Made by a program: the position numbers and the translations under genes. Under the pieces are notes generated by a model. That model made no database searches and had not been told where the DNA came from. It saw only the letters and a list, made by a program, of their open reading frames with translations. From Sulfurospirillum_A sp029027265 (GTDB lineage Bacteria; Campylobacterota; Campylobacteria; Campylobacterales; Sulfurospirillaceae), in contig CP093061.1 in the NCBI GenBank assembly GCA_029027265.1, forward strand, positions 1,302,001 to 1,366,000: a stretch of DNA of 64,000 nucleotides, written 5' to 3'. Position 1 is the first letter of the stretch. Each line of letters opens with the position of its first letter. Positions 7,315 to 17,442 of the stretch are shown here, piece by piece.

Positions 7315-8037
7315 CTACCAAATTATTAGATTAAAATGATTTATAGTTGTTTCTGTGACGAAGTTTTCTTTGTCACGGAACTTTTCTAGTACGGTTTGTA
7401 TTTTCTTTTTATCTGGTTTTAAACCTCTTACTTCTAAGTGCCATTCAAAGTTTTCTACTGCTTCATCAAATTTCCTTTTTCTTACTTTTTCTTCTTCAAA
7501 TGGGAGTACCTGAAAAAACTTCTTTTGCTTACTTAACCAATTTTTTACTTTTTTTGCACCATTTGGCGAGGTATACAAAGAACCATGTGCTTTAAAAAGT
7601 TCCTTCATTATGTGAGTTTCTCTTTTTCCAGCCCAGCCAAGGTAGATTTTGGTTTTAGCACAATTGCTCATTTTTTCTAAGTCTTCATCATAACGAATTG
7701 CAGGGGACATAGTACAAAAGGCATAATCGTATTTTTCTTTACATGTAAAGCTGTTCCAGTTTACATGTAGAGTATTTATATTGTTTAGGTTTAATTTTTT
7801 GGCGTCTTGTTTTAGTATTTCTAACATCTCTTTTGATGAATCTATGCCGTCTACATGTAAACACTTTTTTGCCAAATGAAGAGTGTACACTCCTGTACCA
7901 CATCCTATGTCAAGTAGAGTTTTATTTTTAAACTCTACATGTAAAGAAGCTAGAGCATCAAATATTCTGTTTTCAAATCGACTTTTGTCTTCACTGTATC
8001 TTGAATAGTTTTTTGCTTTTTTATCCCATTTGTTCAT
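7315..8037 (-). CDS. Class I SAM-dependent methyltransferase
   Basis: 240 residues. The SAM-binding motif I is clear (LLDIGCGTGVYTLHLA, about residues 41-56), followed by an acidic end of strand 2 (VDGIDSSKEM) and the motif II/post-I region (YDYAFCTMSPAI). The C-terminal half has an added lysine-rich part with no metal or zinc ligands I can identify. The substrate cannot be predicted; small-molecule methyltransferases of this type are common. The coding sequence contains four TACATGTA palindromes. It lies 10 bases after the downstream EamA gene on the same strand, so co-transcription is likely. Confidence 0.75.
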   Translation of the reverse strand: MNKWDKKAKNYSRYSEDKSRFENRIFDALASLHVEFKNKTLLDIGCGTGVYTLHLAKKCLHVDGIDSSKEMLEILKQDAKKLNLNNINTLHVNWNSFTCKEKYDYAFCTMSPAIRYDEDLEKMSNCAKTKIYLGWAGKRETHIMKELFKAHGSLYTSPNGAKKVKNWLSKQKKFFQVLPFEEEKVRKRKFDEAVENFEWHLEVRGLKPDKKKIQTVLEKFRDKENFVTETTINHFNLIIW

Positions 8038-8047
8038 ATTTTTCCTT

Positions 8048-8899
8048 TTATTTGGCTAGGAGTAGAGCTGCCATTATGATTAAAACTGCTCCAAATATTT
8101 GATATATATCCATAGATTCATTGAGTACCCAAAATGAAAAGACTATAGTAACAACAGGCTCAAAAGTAGAAATCATAGAGGCTTTAACTGGACCTATTAT
8201 TTTCATTCCTGCAAAAAAAGTTACTATTGCTATTATGGTTGAGATTATTGCTATGGCAACTATCCATTGCCATTGTTCTAAAGATGAAGGAATCTCTACT
8301 TTATTTGCAATACCATTTACTAAATATACTAGTGCAGATGCACTGATTATAACAGTTGAAGCGACAAAAGAGTTAATTCCTTTGGTTGCCTTACTCCCTA
8401 CTAGGATGTAGATTGCATATACTATGGCTGCAGTTATACCAAACATGATACCTACAAAATTTATATTTTTTATGTCAAAACCTATGACCAAAATAGCACC
8501 AAATGAAGCTAAAAGGAGTGCAAAAAATTCTGATTTTATAATTTGTAATTTTAGTAAAAAAATAGATAATAATAGAACAATACCAGGGTAAAGATAAAGT
8601 AAAATCGATGTTAAAGATGACCCAATAAGACTTAATGCTGTAAAGTAAGAAAACGATTGGATTGCATAACCAATAGAGCCCATTGCTATAAGTAATACTA
8701 AAGTTTTTCCATACGGATAAGAGTATTTTTTTAGTAAAACATATATGTTCATTAAAACTGCTGCTATTAAAAATCGAAAGAGAAGTATAACTTCAATACT
8801 TAAAGAACTTTTATATGCAAGTGTGGCAAAGATTGGCATAAGACCAAAACTAATGCTTGATATTATTACAAATATAAAACCACTATAATTTGAGTTCAT
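8048..8899 (-). CDS. EamA/DMT-family transporter
   Basis: 283 residues with ten predicted membrane helices in the two five-helix repeats of the drug/metabolite transporter superfamily (first repeat from FVIISSISFGLMPIFATLAY; second from VGIMFGITAAIVYAIYILVG, ending in the typical EPVVTIVFSFWVLNE). Such inner-membrane proteins export amino acids, nucleobases or other metabolites; the substrate is unknown. Its start overlaps the end of the upstream EamA gene by 4 bp (ATGA), so the two are translationally coupled and may form a heterodimeric pair. Confidence 0.85.
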   Translation of the reverse strand: MNSNYSGFIFVIISSISFGLMPIFATLAYKSSLSIEVILLFRFLIAAVLMNIYVLLKKYSYPYGKTLVLLIAMGSIGYAIQSFSYFTALSLIGSSLTSILLYLYPGIVLLLSIFLLKLQIIKSEFFALLLASFGAILVIGFDIKNINFVGIMFGITAAIVYAIYILVGSKATKGINSFVASTVIISASALVYLVNGIANKVEIPSSLEQWQWIVAIAIISTIIAIVTFFAGMKIIGPVKASMISTFEPVVTIVFSFWVLNESMDIYQIFGAVLIIMAALLLAK

Positions 8900-9837
8900 T
8901 TGGTGTCTTTTTTTATAAAAAGTGATAGGTATATACCAAAACCAATAAAAATAGCACCTATTATATGATAAACACTTAGCTGTTCATCTAAAAACATGTA
9001 AGCCAATATAGAGCCAAAAAGAGGCATTAAGTGAGTAAATTGACCTGTTTTATTAGCACCTAATTCTTTAATTCCTTTATGCCATAAGTAGTATGATATA
9101 ACAGATGGAAACATAGAAATATAAATAAAGGCACCATAGTGTTTTTTAGCTAGATAAATATCTTCTATAATAGAGTATCCCATAAAAACATATACAAGGC
9201 TTAACCAAAAAAGCCCAATATATACAGATGCTGTAAAAAATTCAAAATCATTTAACTGTTTTGGCTTGAACTTAACAAGAACAGAGTAGAGTGCCCATGT
9301 AAATGAGGCACTTAATACCCATATGTCACCTTGATTGAGCTCTAATGTTGCAATTGTAGAGAGTTCACCTCTTAGTATAAGAAAAATCACTCCAAACGTT
9401 GAGAGTAAGATACCAATAAGCTGAACTTTTTTTATTTGTATTTTAAGTATAAAAAAGGACAATACCAAAATCATAATAGGAACAAAAGAGTTTATAAGTA
9501 GAGCATTTGTTGCTTTTGTGTAGTTTAAACCTACATATAGTACCGTATTAAAAATGCTAATTCCTAATAGAGCCAATAGATTTAGTATCCAAAAATCGCT
9601 TTTTATAGTTTTTATAATTTTTGAAAAACTACCTATGAAAATGGGTAAAACTAGTATGGCAACACCACTCCAACGAAAAAGTGCTAGTTGTACTGGTTCT
9701 ACATCTTCATGTATATATCGTCCAATGATAAAGTTTGCAGACCAAAACAGTACGCATAGAGTGAGTAAAAGTGGAGTTTTTATGATGTACCTTTTTGTAT
9801 ATTGTTCTTTAATGAAATTTATTATATTATAAGACAC
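8896..9837 (-). CDS. EamA/DMT-family transporter
   Basis: 313 residues, ten membrane helices, two EamA repeats (LLTLCVLFWSANFIIGRYI early; GDIWVLSASFTWALYSVLVK at the second repeat; HLMPLFGSILAYMFLDEQL near the end). The start is taken as GTG at 9835-9837 because no ATG lies in frame before the first helix; the region upstream is AT-rich and no strong ribosome binding site is visible, so the exact start is uncertain. First gene of a probable three-gene operon with the second transporter and the methyltransferase. Confidence 0.82.
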   Translation of the reverse strand: MSYNIINFIKEQYTKRYIIKTPLLLTLCVLFWSANFIIGRYIHEDVEPVQLALFRWSGVAILVLPIFIGSFSKIIKTIKSDFWILNLLALLGISIFNTVLYVGLNYTKATNALLINSFVPIMILVLSFFILKIQIKKVQLIGILLSTFGVIFLILRGELSTIATLELNQGDIWVLSASFTWALYSVLVKFKPKQLNDFEFFTASVYIGLFWLSLVYVFMGYSIIEDIYLAKKHYGAFIYISMFPSVISYYLWHKGIKELGANKTGQFTHLMPLFGSILAYMFLDEQLSVYHIIGAIFIGFGIYLSLFIKKDTK

Positions 9838-9857
9838 TTAATGTGGAGTAAATAATT

Positions 9858-9935
9858 ATGGGTAAAAAGAGAAGTATTACAAGGTTTTTGTCCCTTAGGG
9901 CAATGTTTTTATGTTTTATGTTTAGTATTTTATAA
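9858..9935 (+). CDS. Short basic peptide or gene start cut by an IS
   Basis: A 25-codon frame beginning MGKKRSITRFLSL with GGAG upstream (9844-9847), ending exactly where the TATAATGCACCCC terminus of IS element D begins. It may be the start of a gene whose remainder was lost, or chance. No function can be proposed. Confidence 0.3.
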   Translation: MGKKRSITRFLSLRAMFLCFMFSIL

Positions 9936-10759
9936 TGCACCCCTTTGTCAAGATCACTAAATCAAATATTTTAATTGCACCAAAAAATTACACCACTTGT
10001 AACTTTTTAACTCCCTTAGAGACTAAATTATTAAGAGTTTGATAATAAACTTCATTAGGAGTTTGGTATCCAATAGCCGAATGTAATCTTTTTGAGTTAT
10101 AGCTATTCATATATCTTACGATTGCTTTTTTTAGTTTTTTGATATTTTTATACTCATTCAAATAAATCTCTTCATATTTTATAGTTCTCCAAAATCTTTC
10201 AATGCAGATATTATCAGTTGCTCTTCCTTTACCATCCATAGAGATTTTTATATTATGTTTTTTTAGGATATCAGTATGAGCTTTTGAGGTTTATTGACTT
10301 CCTTGATCAGTATTGAATATCTCTGGCTTAGGATAGAGTGCTAGTGCATCTTTTAAAACATCTGTGACTAAAGAAATATCCATAGTGTTAGAGAGTTGCC
10401 AAGAGAGTATTTTTTTTGAATACCAGTCAATGACGGCGGCTAAATATACAAATCCTTTTTCGAGCTTTATATAGGTGATATCTGTACTCCATACTTTGTT
10501 TATGCTGTCAATGACAATTTGTCCTGCATAGTTTCTAAACTCTTTTAGAAGATACTCATATATACCTATATCTCTACTATTGTTAAATGGTTTAGTTGGC
10601 TTATAGTAGAGTGATGATTTATTTACATGTAACAATCTACATTGTTTGTTAAGTGATAAAGTGTGCTTGGAATCAACGAGAACTTGTCGTTCTTTAGCTG
10701 ATGCCAAGCTTACGAGCTTTCCCTTAAGAAAATTCTTTTCAATAGACTTCTTTCAAAAG

Positions 10760-11595
10760 TCACTTAATATCTTTCAATTTCAACTCAAAATTATAAATAC
10801 CAGCAATTAAGTTAAACCGTAAGCCAAATCTTTTTCTTCTATTACGATAGGTTTCTGAGATGATACGAAATCGTTTTAGTACACCTATAACATGTTCTAC
10901 AAATATACGTTTTGATGCAAATATTTTATTATCTTTTTTATCTTCATGACTTAATGGTTTTAACTTACTTTTTTTCTTTGGAATAAGGGTATTATTGTGT
11001 ATCTTTTTTATTCCCAAATATCCGGTATCAACATTAACTTGTATATTTGGATTTAGTGGTAATTTACTTTTTTTATACAACTTAAAATCATGTAGTTTCC
11101 CTTCTGAACACGTAGTTGCTAAAATGGTTAACTCTTTTGCATCAACAACTAGTTGTGTTTTTAGTGTATGTCGTTTCTTTTTCCCTGAATAGTATCTCTG
11201 TTGCTTTTTTTTGGACGTTGAATAGGTGATTCAGTTGCATCAACCAAGATAACTTCAATCTCCATATCATTCATCAATCTATTCTTTGTTGGAAGTGAAA
11301 AAACTTTTGAGTTTATCAATATATCTTCTGCTCTTTTTATCATTTTATAACAGCTTGATTCACTGATACTGTAATCTACACTTATATGATAATATGTACG
11401 ATATTCTCTTAAATATTCAAGCATCATTAAAATCTGATCTGCATAGATTAATTTTAGGGGACGACCTGATATCTTCTTTCTTTTCTCTTCGAAATCTTTT
11501 AAAAGTTTAACCATCAATTCAAAGGTCTCTTTTTTTACACCTGTCAATCGTTTAAATTGCTCTGGTTTCTTATTCTCTATTTTTTTATATTTACT
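10760..11595 (-). pseudogene. IS5-family transposase of element A copy 2
   Basis: Same two-frame transposase as at 2904-3741. This copy keeps the CCCC run that copy 1 has lost, so the N-terminal frame (KYKKIENKKPEQFK to TESPIQRPKK) is open. The -1 shift site CCAAAAAAAAGC is conserved near 11208, and the second frame ends ELKLKDIK at 10760. Element B inserted across the start codon has removed the normal start, so the gene cannot be expressed normally; a hybrid start from inside element B (frame open to 11646) is possible. Confidence 0.85.
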
Positions 11596-11598
11596 AAT

Positions 11599-12513
11599 AG
11601 ACTTCTTGCAAAACTCATTTTGAACAAACATTAAAACCACGGTCAAAATTCACTAATCCACATATCAAATTAAAGCGGAGATTGAAGCGCTTTCTACGGT
11701 TACGATATTTTTGCGTAAGGATTTGAAAAGTTTTTAATTTAGCATTGACATGCTCAATACAAATACGAGCTGATGCTTCTATTTTATTTTGAGTTTTTTG
11801 TGTATTGGTTAATGGATATAACTTTGATGATTTGTATGGTATTTAAATATTGACATGTTGCTTTTTAATTCCAAGGTAACCTAAATCTACATAGATACAA
11901 GTCTCAGATTTTACAGAAAGATTACTTTGTTTAAAAAGTTTGAAATCATGTGTAGTACCTTTACAGGTGTGAGCACAAATAATCCTTTCATCTTTATCAA
12001 TAACTATTTGACCCTTTAATGTGTGGTTTCGTTTTTCCCCTGAATAGTACTCTCTTTGCTTTTTTTTGGTCGCTGTATTGGGGACTCAGTAGCATCAATA
12101 ACGATAAACTCCAAATCAATATTATCTCCATATAAAGCTCGTTTACTTGGTAGTGAAAATTTACCTGACTTAATTAAAATATCTTCAACTTCTCGTACAA
12201 CTCTTGAAGCTGTAGATTCACTTACGCTGTAATCAAAGCCTATATGCTCTAAGGTTCTGTACTCTCTATAATAACTTAACATCAAAAGTACTTTATCTTC
12301 TGGTGATAAACTTTTTCTTCCTCCAACTCCATGATTTTTAGTTCTCTCTTTTTCATATGCTATGAAAATCGCAATCATCTCATTAAAAGTATTTTCATTT
12401 ACACCAATAAGTCGTTTAAAATTCTTTCGTGGTTTCTTTTGTAGTTGTTTGTATTTACTCATATAAACTTTTAAGCATTTTTTGTACCTACTTTTGAGTT
12501 TCGCAAGAAGTCT
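11599..12513 (-). mobile_element. IS5-family element B, copy 1 (915 bp)
   Basis: Ends AGACTTCTTGCAAAACTC and AGACTTCTTGCGAAACTC in inverted orientation, AAT duplicated at 11596-11598 and 12514-12516. Identical in length to the copy at 45578-46492. It is the youngest layer of the nest B in A in D. Confidence 0.92.
11615..12462 (-). pseudogene. IS5-family transposase of element B copy 1 (nonsense)
   Basis: Start MSKYKQLQKKPRKNF at 12462. The first frame runs to the A8 slip site and the second to the stop at 11615. Compared with the copy at 45629-46476, a CAA codon has become TAA in the second frame (near 11843, in HVNI-stop-IPYK). The catalytic core is therefore truncated and the copy should be inactive. 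Confidence 0.82.
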
Positions 12514-12743
12514 AATATTCTTTACTAAGCAATTTTCATTCTTACTTTTGAAAGATGTCTAATAGTTAGATTACCTACTTTTTTGGCCAACTCATCTTTG
12601 ATTTTATTTAGGTCCTCTATTTCTTCTTTGTACTCTTTTTCTACTGAACTTTTATCGAATGCTAGACTCATATTTTCTAAAAACTGCTATTTCCAGTTTA
12701 TGAGATTTTTAGGAATAGTTTCATATTCACTTGCTATCTCATT

Positions 12744-13030
12744 AGACCTCTCCTAAAACCCCCAATAATATAGGGATTAAAATTTGCTTAAGTAATGTAT
12801 GGCAAAAACAATAAAATATCGTAAAGTAAATAAACTAAGAGATGAAGACTTTAGAAGAGTAGTAGGCGTAAAAAGAGACACCTTTAAAGAGATGGTAAAA
12901 ATACTTAGAAGACATTATCGCCAAAATAAAGCCAAAAGTGGAACAACTAAATCTTTATCTGCAAATGATGAGACACTAATGATGCTTGAATACTATAGAG
13001 AATATAGAACATTTAAACATCTGGTGTGAA
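12744..13030 (+). mobile_element. IS5-family element E, left half (287 bp)
   Basis: Terminal repeat AGACCTCTCCTAAAACCCCC followed by the first 76 codons of an IS5-type transposase (12799-13029; MAKTIKYRKVNKLRDEDF to YYREYRTFKHL). It stops where IS4 element F begins. A near-identical inverted copy lies on the other side of F at 14523-14809. Confidence 0.85.
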
Positions 13031-14522
13031 TGGCACTAACTTAAACAATAATTCTAAAAAAAACAGATAATTAACAGAATTGGAACACAACTAGCTTTAA
13101 TAAAGAAATCATCAACAAATTAAATTCTATAATTAAAAATAGTTGCAATGAATCATAACAAAAAAATCATAAAAACACAGCAAGAAATTAGCCTCAAAAA
13201 ACTAAAAAACAGTAATTTAGATTTTATACAAAACTTTATAGAAGACAATAAACTTTCAAATGTTTCAAATAACAGAAATCGTATTTATACTCCACAAAGA
13301 ACACTTTGTATGTTTGTATCACAGTCATTAAATCAAGATGGTTCTTGCCAAAATAGAGTCAATAAACTAGCACTGCTCCAAGATGATAAAATTTCAATAA
13401 GTACCAGTGGGTATTGTAAAGCAAGAAAAAGATTATCTACTTTTGCAATCTCAACACTTACTAAAAACATAGCTTTAAAAAATGAAAATAAATTATCTAA
13501 AAATTTAAAGTTTAGAGGGAAAAATATTTATCTTATTGATGATACAACTATAACAATGCCAGATACAAAAGAGAACAAAGAAGAGTATCCTCATAGTAAA
13601 TCTCAAAAAGATGGATTGGGTTTTCCTATATGTAGAATAATAGCTATTATATGTTTAGTGACTGGTTCAATTATTGATGCAAATATTGGAACATATAGCG
13701 GTAAAGGAACAGGAGAACAAACACTACTTCATGATATGTTACATAACTTTTAAAAGGGTGATTTAATCCTTGCAGATGCGATGTATAGCACATATTCTTT
13801 ATTGTCTTATGTTCTAAAATATAAGATTGATATAGTCTTTGTCCAAAACGGTGCAAGAGCTAAAAAAACTGATTTTACACAAAGTAAAATTATTGGAGAT
13901 AATGACCATATTATTACAATTAAAAAACCAAAAGAAAATCCACAATGGATGAGTGAAAATGAGATTAAAGAGATACCAGAGGAGATAAGGATTTGTGAGA
14001 TTAAAACAAAAGACAAGGTACTTATAATTACGATGCTATGTGTAAAGAAAACCCCAGCTAAACTTATCAAAAATCTTTATAAACAAAGATGGAATATAGA
14101 AGTTGATTTTAGAAATATCAAAATAACACTAGACTTAAAAGAGTTCAAATGTAAAACTCCAAAAATGATTATCAAAGGGATGTGGGTATCTTTTTTAGCA
14201 TATAATATTATTCGCTCTCTAATGTTGTCTTCTGCTCTTTATGCTAATGTGACACCAAGAACAATTAGTTTTAAATCTACTCTACAACTCTATCTACATT
14301 ATCTTGACATGAAGATATATAGTAAACACAATTTACAAACACTTCTTAAACTAATAGCTGAAAAAGTTATTGGTAATAGAGCGGGTAGAATAGAGCCTAG
14401 ATTTCTGAAAAAACGAGGTAATGCTTACAAATTATTGACAGTACCTAGAAACATTGCAAGGGCTGAAGTGGTTAAAAATGGTCATTATAAAAAAATGAAA
14501 TAATTTGCTTAAGTTAGTACCA
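13031..14522 (+). mobile_element. IS4-family element F (about 1.49 kb)
   Basis: Ends TGGCACTAACTTAA on the left and the complement of TGGTACTAACTTAAGC on the right. The flanks are not a direct duplication: they are inverted copies of each other (CTGGTGTGAA and TTCACACCAG) because both belong to half copies of element E. Confidence 0.78.
13148..14503 (+). pseudogene. IS4-family transposase with one internal stop
   Basis: A DDE transposase of about 451 codons in a single frame, broken only by TAA at 13751-13753 (LLHDMLHNF-stop-KGDLILADAMYS). The IS4-family Y-(2)-R-(3)-E-(6)-K signature is exact (YKQRWNIEVDFRNIK), and the first two catalytic aspartates are in YLIDDTTITMP and ILADAMYS. With one nonsense codon and everything else intact, the inactivation looks recent. 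Confidence 0.85.
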
Positions 14523-14809
14523 TTCACACCAGATGTTTAAATGTTCTATATTCTCTATAGTATTCAAGCATCATTAGTGTCTCATCATTTGCAAATAGAG
14601 ATTTAGTTGTTCCACTTTTGGTTTTATTTTGGCGATAATGTCTTCTAAGTATTTTTACCATCTCTTTAAAGGTGTCTCTTTTTACGCCTACTACTTTTCT
14701 AAAGTCTTCATCTCTGAGTTTATTTACTTTACGATATTTTATTGTTTTTGCCATACATTACTTAAGCAAATTTTAATCCCTATATTATTGGGGGTTTTAG
14801 GAGAGGTCT
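14523..14809 (-). mobile_element. IS5-family element E, second half copy (inverted)
   Basis: Inverted counterpart of 12744-13030, same length, with a 76-codon transposase fragment at 14524-14754 on the minus strand that differs at a few residues (RK for RR, QNKTK for QNKAK, SLFAN for SLSAN). It is followed by AAT while the left copy is preceded by ATT, so the pair is not one insertion with a simple target duplication. Confidence 0.83.
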
Positions 14810-14983
14810 AATATATTAAGATATAGTTCTTTTTTAGGAGTGTGCGTGTTTTCCTTTTTATATAAAATATATTTTTCACCATTTATTACACTGAGTTCAT
14901 AACCCTTCTAATTTGGGACATATTTTTTATATGGTTTTTTAAAGTCTTAGTAAAAAGTGAAAGATTGAGTTCTATATCAAAAA
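14810..14983 (-). other. Remnant between IS and antiporter gene
   Basis: A short minus-strand frame (KGYELSVINGEKYILYKK and onward, about 14815-14910) without a start looks like the remains of a protein gene cut by the rearrangement at 14809. No function can be assigned. Confidence 0.3.
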
Positions 14984-16576
14984 TTAGCAGCTATTTATGA
15001 CTGCTCTACTTACTTCAACATTTTCAACAATAATATTGTTTATATTTAGCTCTTTGATACTCTCTTTTTCTCTATTACTATGTACTTTTACTAAGATTTT
15101 ATCATTAGAAACAAATGTTTGTAGAATTTCACAAATTTGATATAATTTTTTAGGGTTATCAATAGCAACAATTATTTTTTTTGCAGTTTTAAGATAAGTA
15201 TTTTTAAGAATATTTTTTTTAAGAGCATTGCCAAATATAATTGGTTCATCTTTATTCAAACCTTTATGATAAGAGTGTATATCGTTCTCAACTACAATAT
15301 AAAGCTCACCTTTTTCTTTAAATGCTCTAGCAACACTCTGCCCAAACTCACCATAACCTAGGATTACTACATGGTTTGATATATCTGTAGATAAATACTC
15401 TGGTATGATGTGCTGTTCATCATCTTTTTTTATAAATTTATCTGTTATTTGAGTAAGGTTTTTTAGTATAACAGGAGTTAAAATCATAGAAATAACTATA
15501 GTTACTATCATAATTTGAGAATGCGGAGCAATTATGAGTTCATTGGTTCTTGCAAGTTCTAGTACTGCGAGTGAAAACTCTCCTACTTGTATGACAGAAA
15601 GAGCAGTTTTAAAGCTTGTTTTACTATTTTCTCGTAGTCTGACGATAGCAAATATAATAATAAACTTTAGTATAAATATAGCTACTAACAGTATAAGTAT
15701 TATATGTAGATACTCTGAGATGATAGCAAAGTCTATTTGCATACCAACTGTTATGAAAAAGACACCTAAAAGAATATCTCTAAACGGAATCAAATCAGCT
15801 TCAGCTTGGTGTTTGAACTTAGTTTCAGATATAAGCATACCAGCTATAAAAGCTCCTAATGAGTAAGAAAAACCTAACTCATGTGCTAAATAAGATGATC
15901 CAATAGCTAAAAATAAAATTGTACCAACAAATAGTTCATCAGAGTTTGTTTTTGTAATAAGAATAAAGAATTTTTCTAAGAAAAACTTTCCTAATACATA
16001 GAGAATTGCTAAAAGAATAACCGCATTTATAAAAGTATTAATTACTATCTCATAAACATTGCCACTGTCACTTGCTAAAAAGCCTAAAAGAAGCAAAATA
16101 GGGATAACAGCAATATTTTGCATAATAAGTATACCCAAAGCTCTTTGACCATGTCTTTTATTGATTTCACCATTTTCATTAAATATTTTTAGAACTATTG
16201 CAGTTGATGACAGAGCAATTGCCAATGCAATTACAATTGACATTGTTTGCTCTATTCCCATAATAAAAAAACTTAATAGATAAACAATAGTAGCAGTTAT
16301 TATTATTTGTAATGAACCAGCTACAAATACTTCATATCTCATTTTTTTAAGATGTGAAATAGAGAATTCAAGACCAATAGTAAACATTAAAAATACAACA
16401 CCAAACTCTGCTATCTCTTTTAACTCATGATTATGCACAGCATCATGAAGACCAAATCCATAGGCAATAATAGTTCCTGTAGCAATGTACCCTATGATAG
16501 TAGGAAGACCGAATTTTTTTAAAATAATGTTACACACTAAAGATATAAGCAGTGTAAAAACTATGATACTAAGCAA
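14984..16576 (-). CDS. CPA2-family K+(or Na+)/H+ antiporter with TrkA-N domain
   Basis: 530 residues. About twelve membrane helices with the CPA2 (KefB/KefC/YbaL) signature regions: GVVFLMFTIGLEFS near residue 70, ALSSTAIVLKIF near 130, and ELGFSYSLGAFIAGMLISET near 230. After residue 400 comes a cytoplasmic Rossmann domain (HVVILGYGEFGQSVARAFKEKG), an RCK/TrkA-N nucleotide-binding module that gates the channel-like antiporter. The C-terminal RCK part ends at VEVSRAVINSC. It probably exchanges K+ or Na+ for protons at the inner membrane. Single gene, divergent from the DjlA-like gene, with a 74-bp shared promoter region. Confidence 0.85.
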   Translation of the reverse strand: MLSIIVFTLLISLVCNIILKKFGLPTIIGYIATGTIIAYGFGLHDAVHNHELKEIAEFGVVFLMFTIGLEFSISHLKKMRYEVFVAGSLQIIITATIVYLLSFFIMGIEQTMSIVIALAIALSSTAIVLKIFNENGEINKRHGQRALGILIMQNIAVIPILLLLGFLASDSGNVYEIVINTFINAVILLAILYVLGKFFLEKFFILITKTNSDELFVGTILFLAIGSSYLAHELGFSYSLGAFIAGMLISETKFKHQAEADLIPFRDILLGVFFITVGMQIDFAIISEYLHIILILLVAIFILKFIIIFAIVRLRENSKTSFKTALSVIQVGEFSLAVLELARTNELIIAPHSQIMIVTIVISMILTPVILKNLTQITDKFIKKDDEQHIIPEYLSTDISNHVVILGYGEFGQSVARAFKEKGELYIVVENDIHSYHKGLNKDEPIIFGNALKKNILKNTYLKTAKKIIVAIDNPKKLYQICEILQTFVSNDKILVKVHSNREKESIKELNINNIIVENVEVSRAVINSC

Positions 16577-16650
16577 ATGATGACCTTTTATAAGATATTT
16601 AAGATATTATAGTAAAATAAAATTAATATCTATAAAAAAAGGATTTTAAA

Positions 16651-17403
16651 TTGAATTGGATGGTATTTTTAATAGTTGGATTTTTGTTTTATATGCTTAC
16701 TAGAGGTTATAAAACAGCAGATTACCAACACATACATGTAAATAAAAAACAGAAGTTAAGAAGTGATTTAGCAGAACATGAAGCTGGACTTTTAGTGACA
16801 CTCATGGCAAAAGTTGCAAAAGCTGATGGTAAAGTTTGTGAACTAGAAGCCCAACTTCTTAGTCTTACTTTTACAGATATATCAAAAGTTTTTGAAGATA
16901 GTGAAACTATAAGAGAAGAGCTAAAAGAAATATATAAAAAAGAGATGCAGAGTTTTGATAACACTATAGTTGTTTCGCAAAAGTATCTAAGACTTACGAG
17001 TAGAGACTATCGTAAACGTTTAGGAGTTATGGAATATCTACTAAATCTAGCTTTTATTGATAGTGATTTTTCAAAAGCAGAGTTTATGATATGCGAAGAT
17101 ATTGCAAATGCTTTAGAGATAAAAAGAGCAGATTTTGAAGGAATGATAGCTAGGTTTGAACAGTTTTATGCACGCAAACAGCAACAAACGGGCATGAATC
17201 TTAAAAAAGCTTATGAAGTTTTAGGCTTAGAAGAGGGTGTAGAATTTTCTATAGTAAAAAAAGAATACAGAAAACTTGTTAGGCAATATCATCCCGATAT
17301 TTTAATGGGACAGGGCAAAGAACAGTCTATTATAGACCATGCAACAGAGAAACTTCAAGAGATAAATGAAGCTTATGAAATTGTAAAGAAAAAATTATTA
17401 TAA
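16651..17403 (+). CDS. DjlA-like membrane-anchored DnaJ co-chaperone
   Basis: 250 residues from a TTG start with AAAGGA 8 bases upstream. Residues 1-20 form one membrane helix (WMVFLIVGFLFYMLT). Residues about 40-165 form a TerB-like helical domain (LLVTLMAKVAKADGKV; LLNLAFIDSDFSKAEF), and the C terminus is a J domain with the HPD tripeptide (VRQYHPDILMG) and NEAYEIVKKKL. This order is that of DjlA, which stimulates DnaK at the membrane. Divergent from the antiporter; the following IS30 element starts only 4 bases after the stop. Confidence 0.85.
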   Translation: MNWMVFLIVGFLFYMLTRGYKTADYQHIHVNKKQKLRSDLAEHEAGLLVTLMAKVAKADGKVCELEAQLLSLTFTDISKVFEDSETIREELKEIYKKEMQSFDNTIVVSQKYLRLTSRDYRKRLGVMEYLLNLAFIDSDFSKAEFMICEDIANALEIKRADFEGMIARFEQFYARKQQQTGMNLKKAYEVLGLEEGVEFSIVKKEYRKLVRQYHPDILMGQGKEQSIIDHATEKLQEINEAYEIVKKKLL

Positions 17404-17442
17404 GAACCCCAATTCTAAAAATAAGTGCAATTTCCACCTAAT

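Larger units (their letters stand above)
10744..12560 (-). mobile_element. IS5-family element A, copy 2, interrupted by element B
   Basis: Same ends as copy 1 (AGACTTCTTTCAAAAGT at 10744; complement of AGACATCTTTCAAAAGT ending at 12560), duplication AAT at 10741-10743 and 12561-12563. Removing element B (11599-12513) and one AAT restores an 899-bp element almost identical to copy 1. It sits inside IS3 element D. Confidence 0.9.
9931..12743 (-). mobile_element. IS3-family element D, decayed and interrupted
   Basis: The left end is TATAATGCACCCCTTTGTC, closely similar to the ends of the other IS3 element in this window. The minus strand carries orfA and orfB remnants. Element A copy 2 (10744-12560) is inserted in it with an AAT duplication, and its orfA end is cut off at 12743 by element E. 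No right terminal repeat remains. Confidence 0.8.
9988..12743 (-). pseudogene. IS3-family transposase of element D (orfA/orfB remnants)
   Basis: Reading on the minus strand, orfA begins mid-gene (IASEYETIPKNLINWK) with an in-frame TAG near 12690, runs through a leucine-zipper-like helix to LAKKVGNL, is interrupted by element A, and resumes KNFLKGKLVSLASAKERQ. orfB has lost an internal block, so that LYYKPTKPFNN runs straight into YEYLLKEF. It keeps the catalytic STDITYIKL and FNTDQGSQ but then meets TAA where TAT is expected (near 10289). The last part (MDGKGRATDNICIERFWRT) carries the final Glu. Clearly non-functional. Confidence 0.85.

Noticed and set aside
12744..14809. A single composite transposon with 287-bp ends
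   Set aside because: The outer targets differ (ATT and AAT) and the transposase between belongs to the IS4 family, not IS5; a rearrangement fits better.
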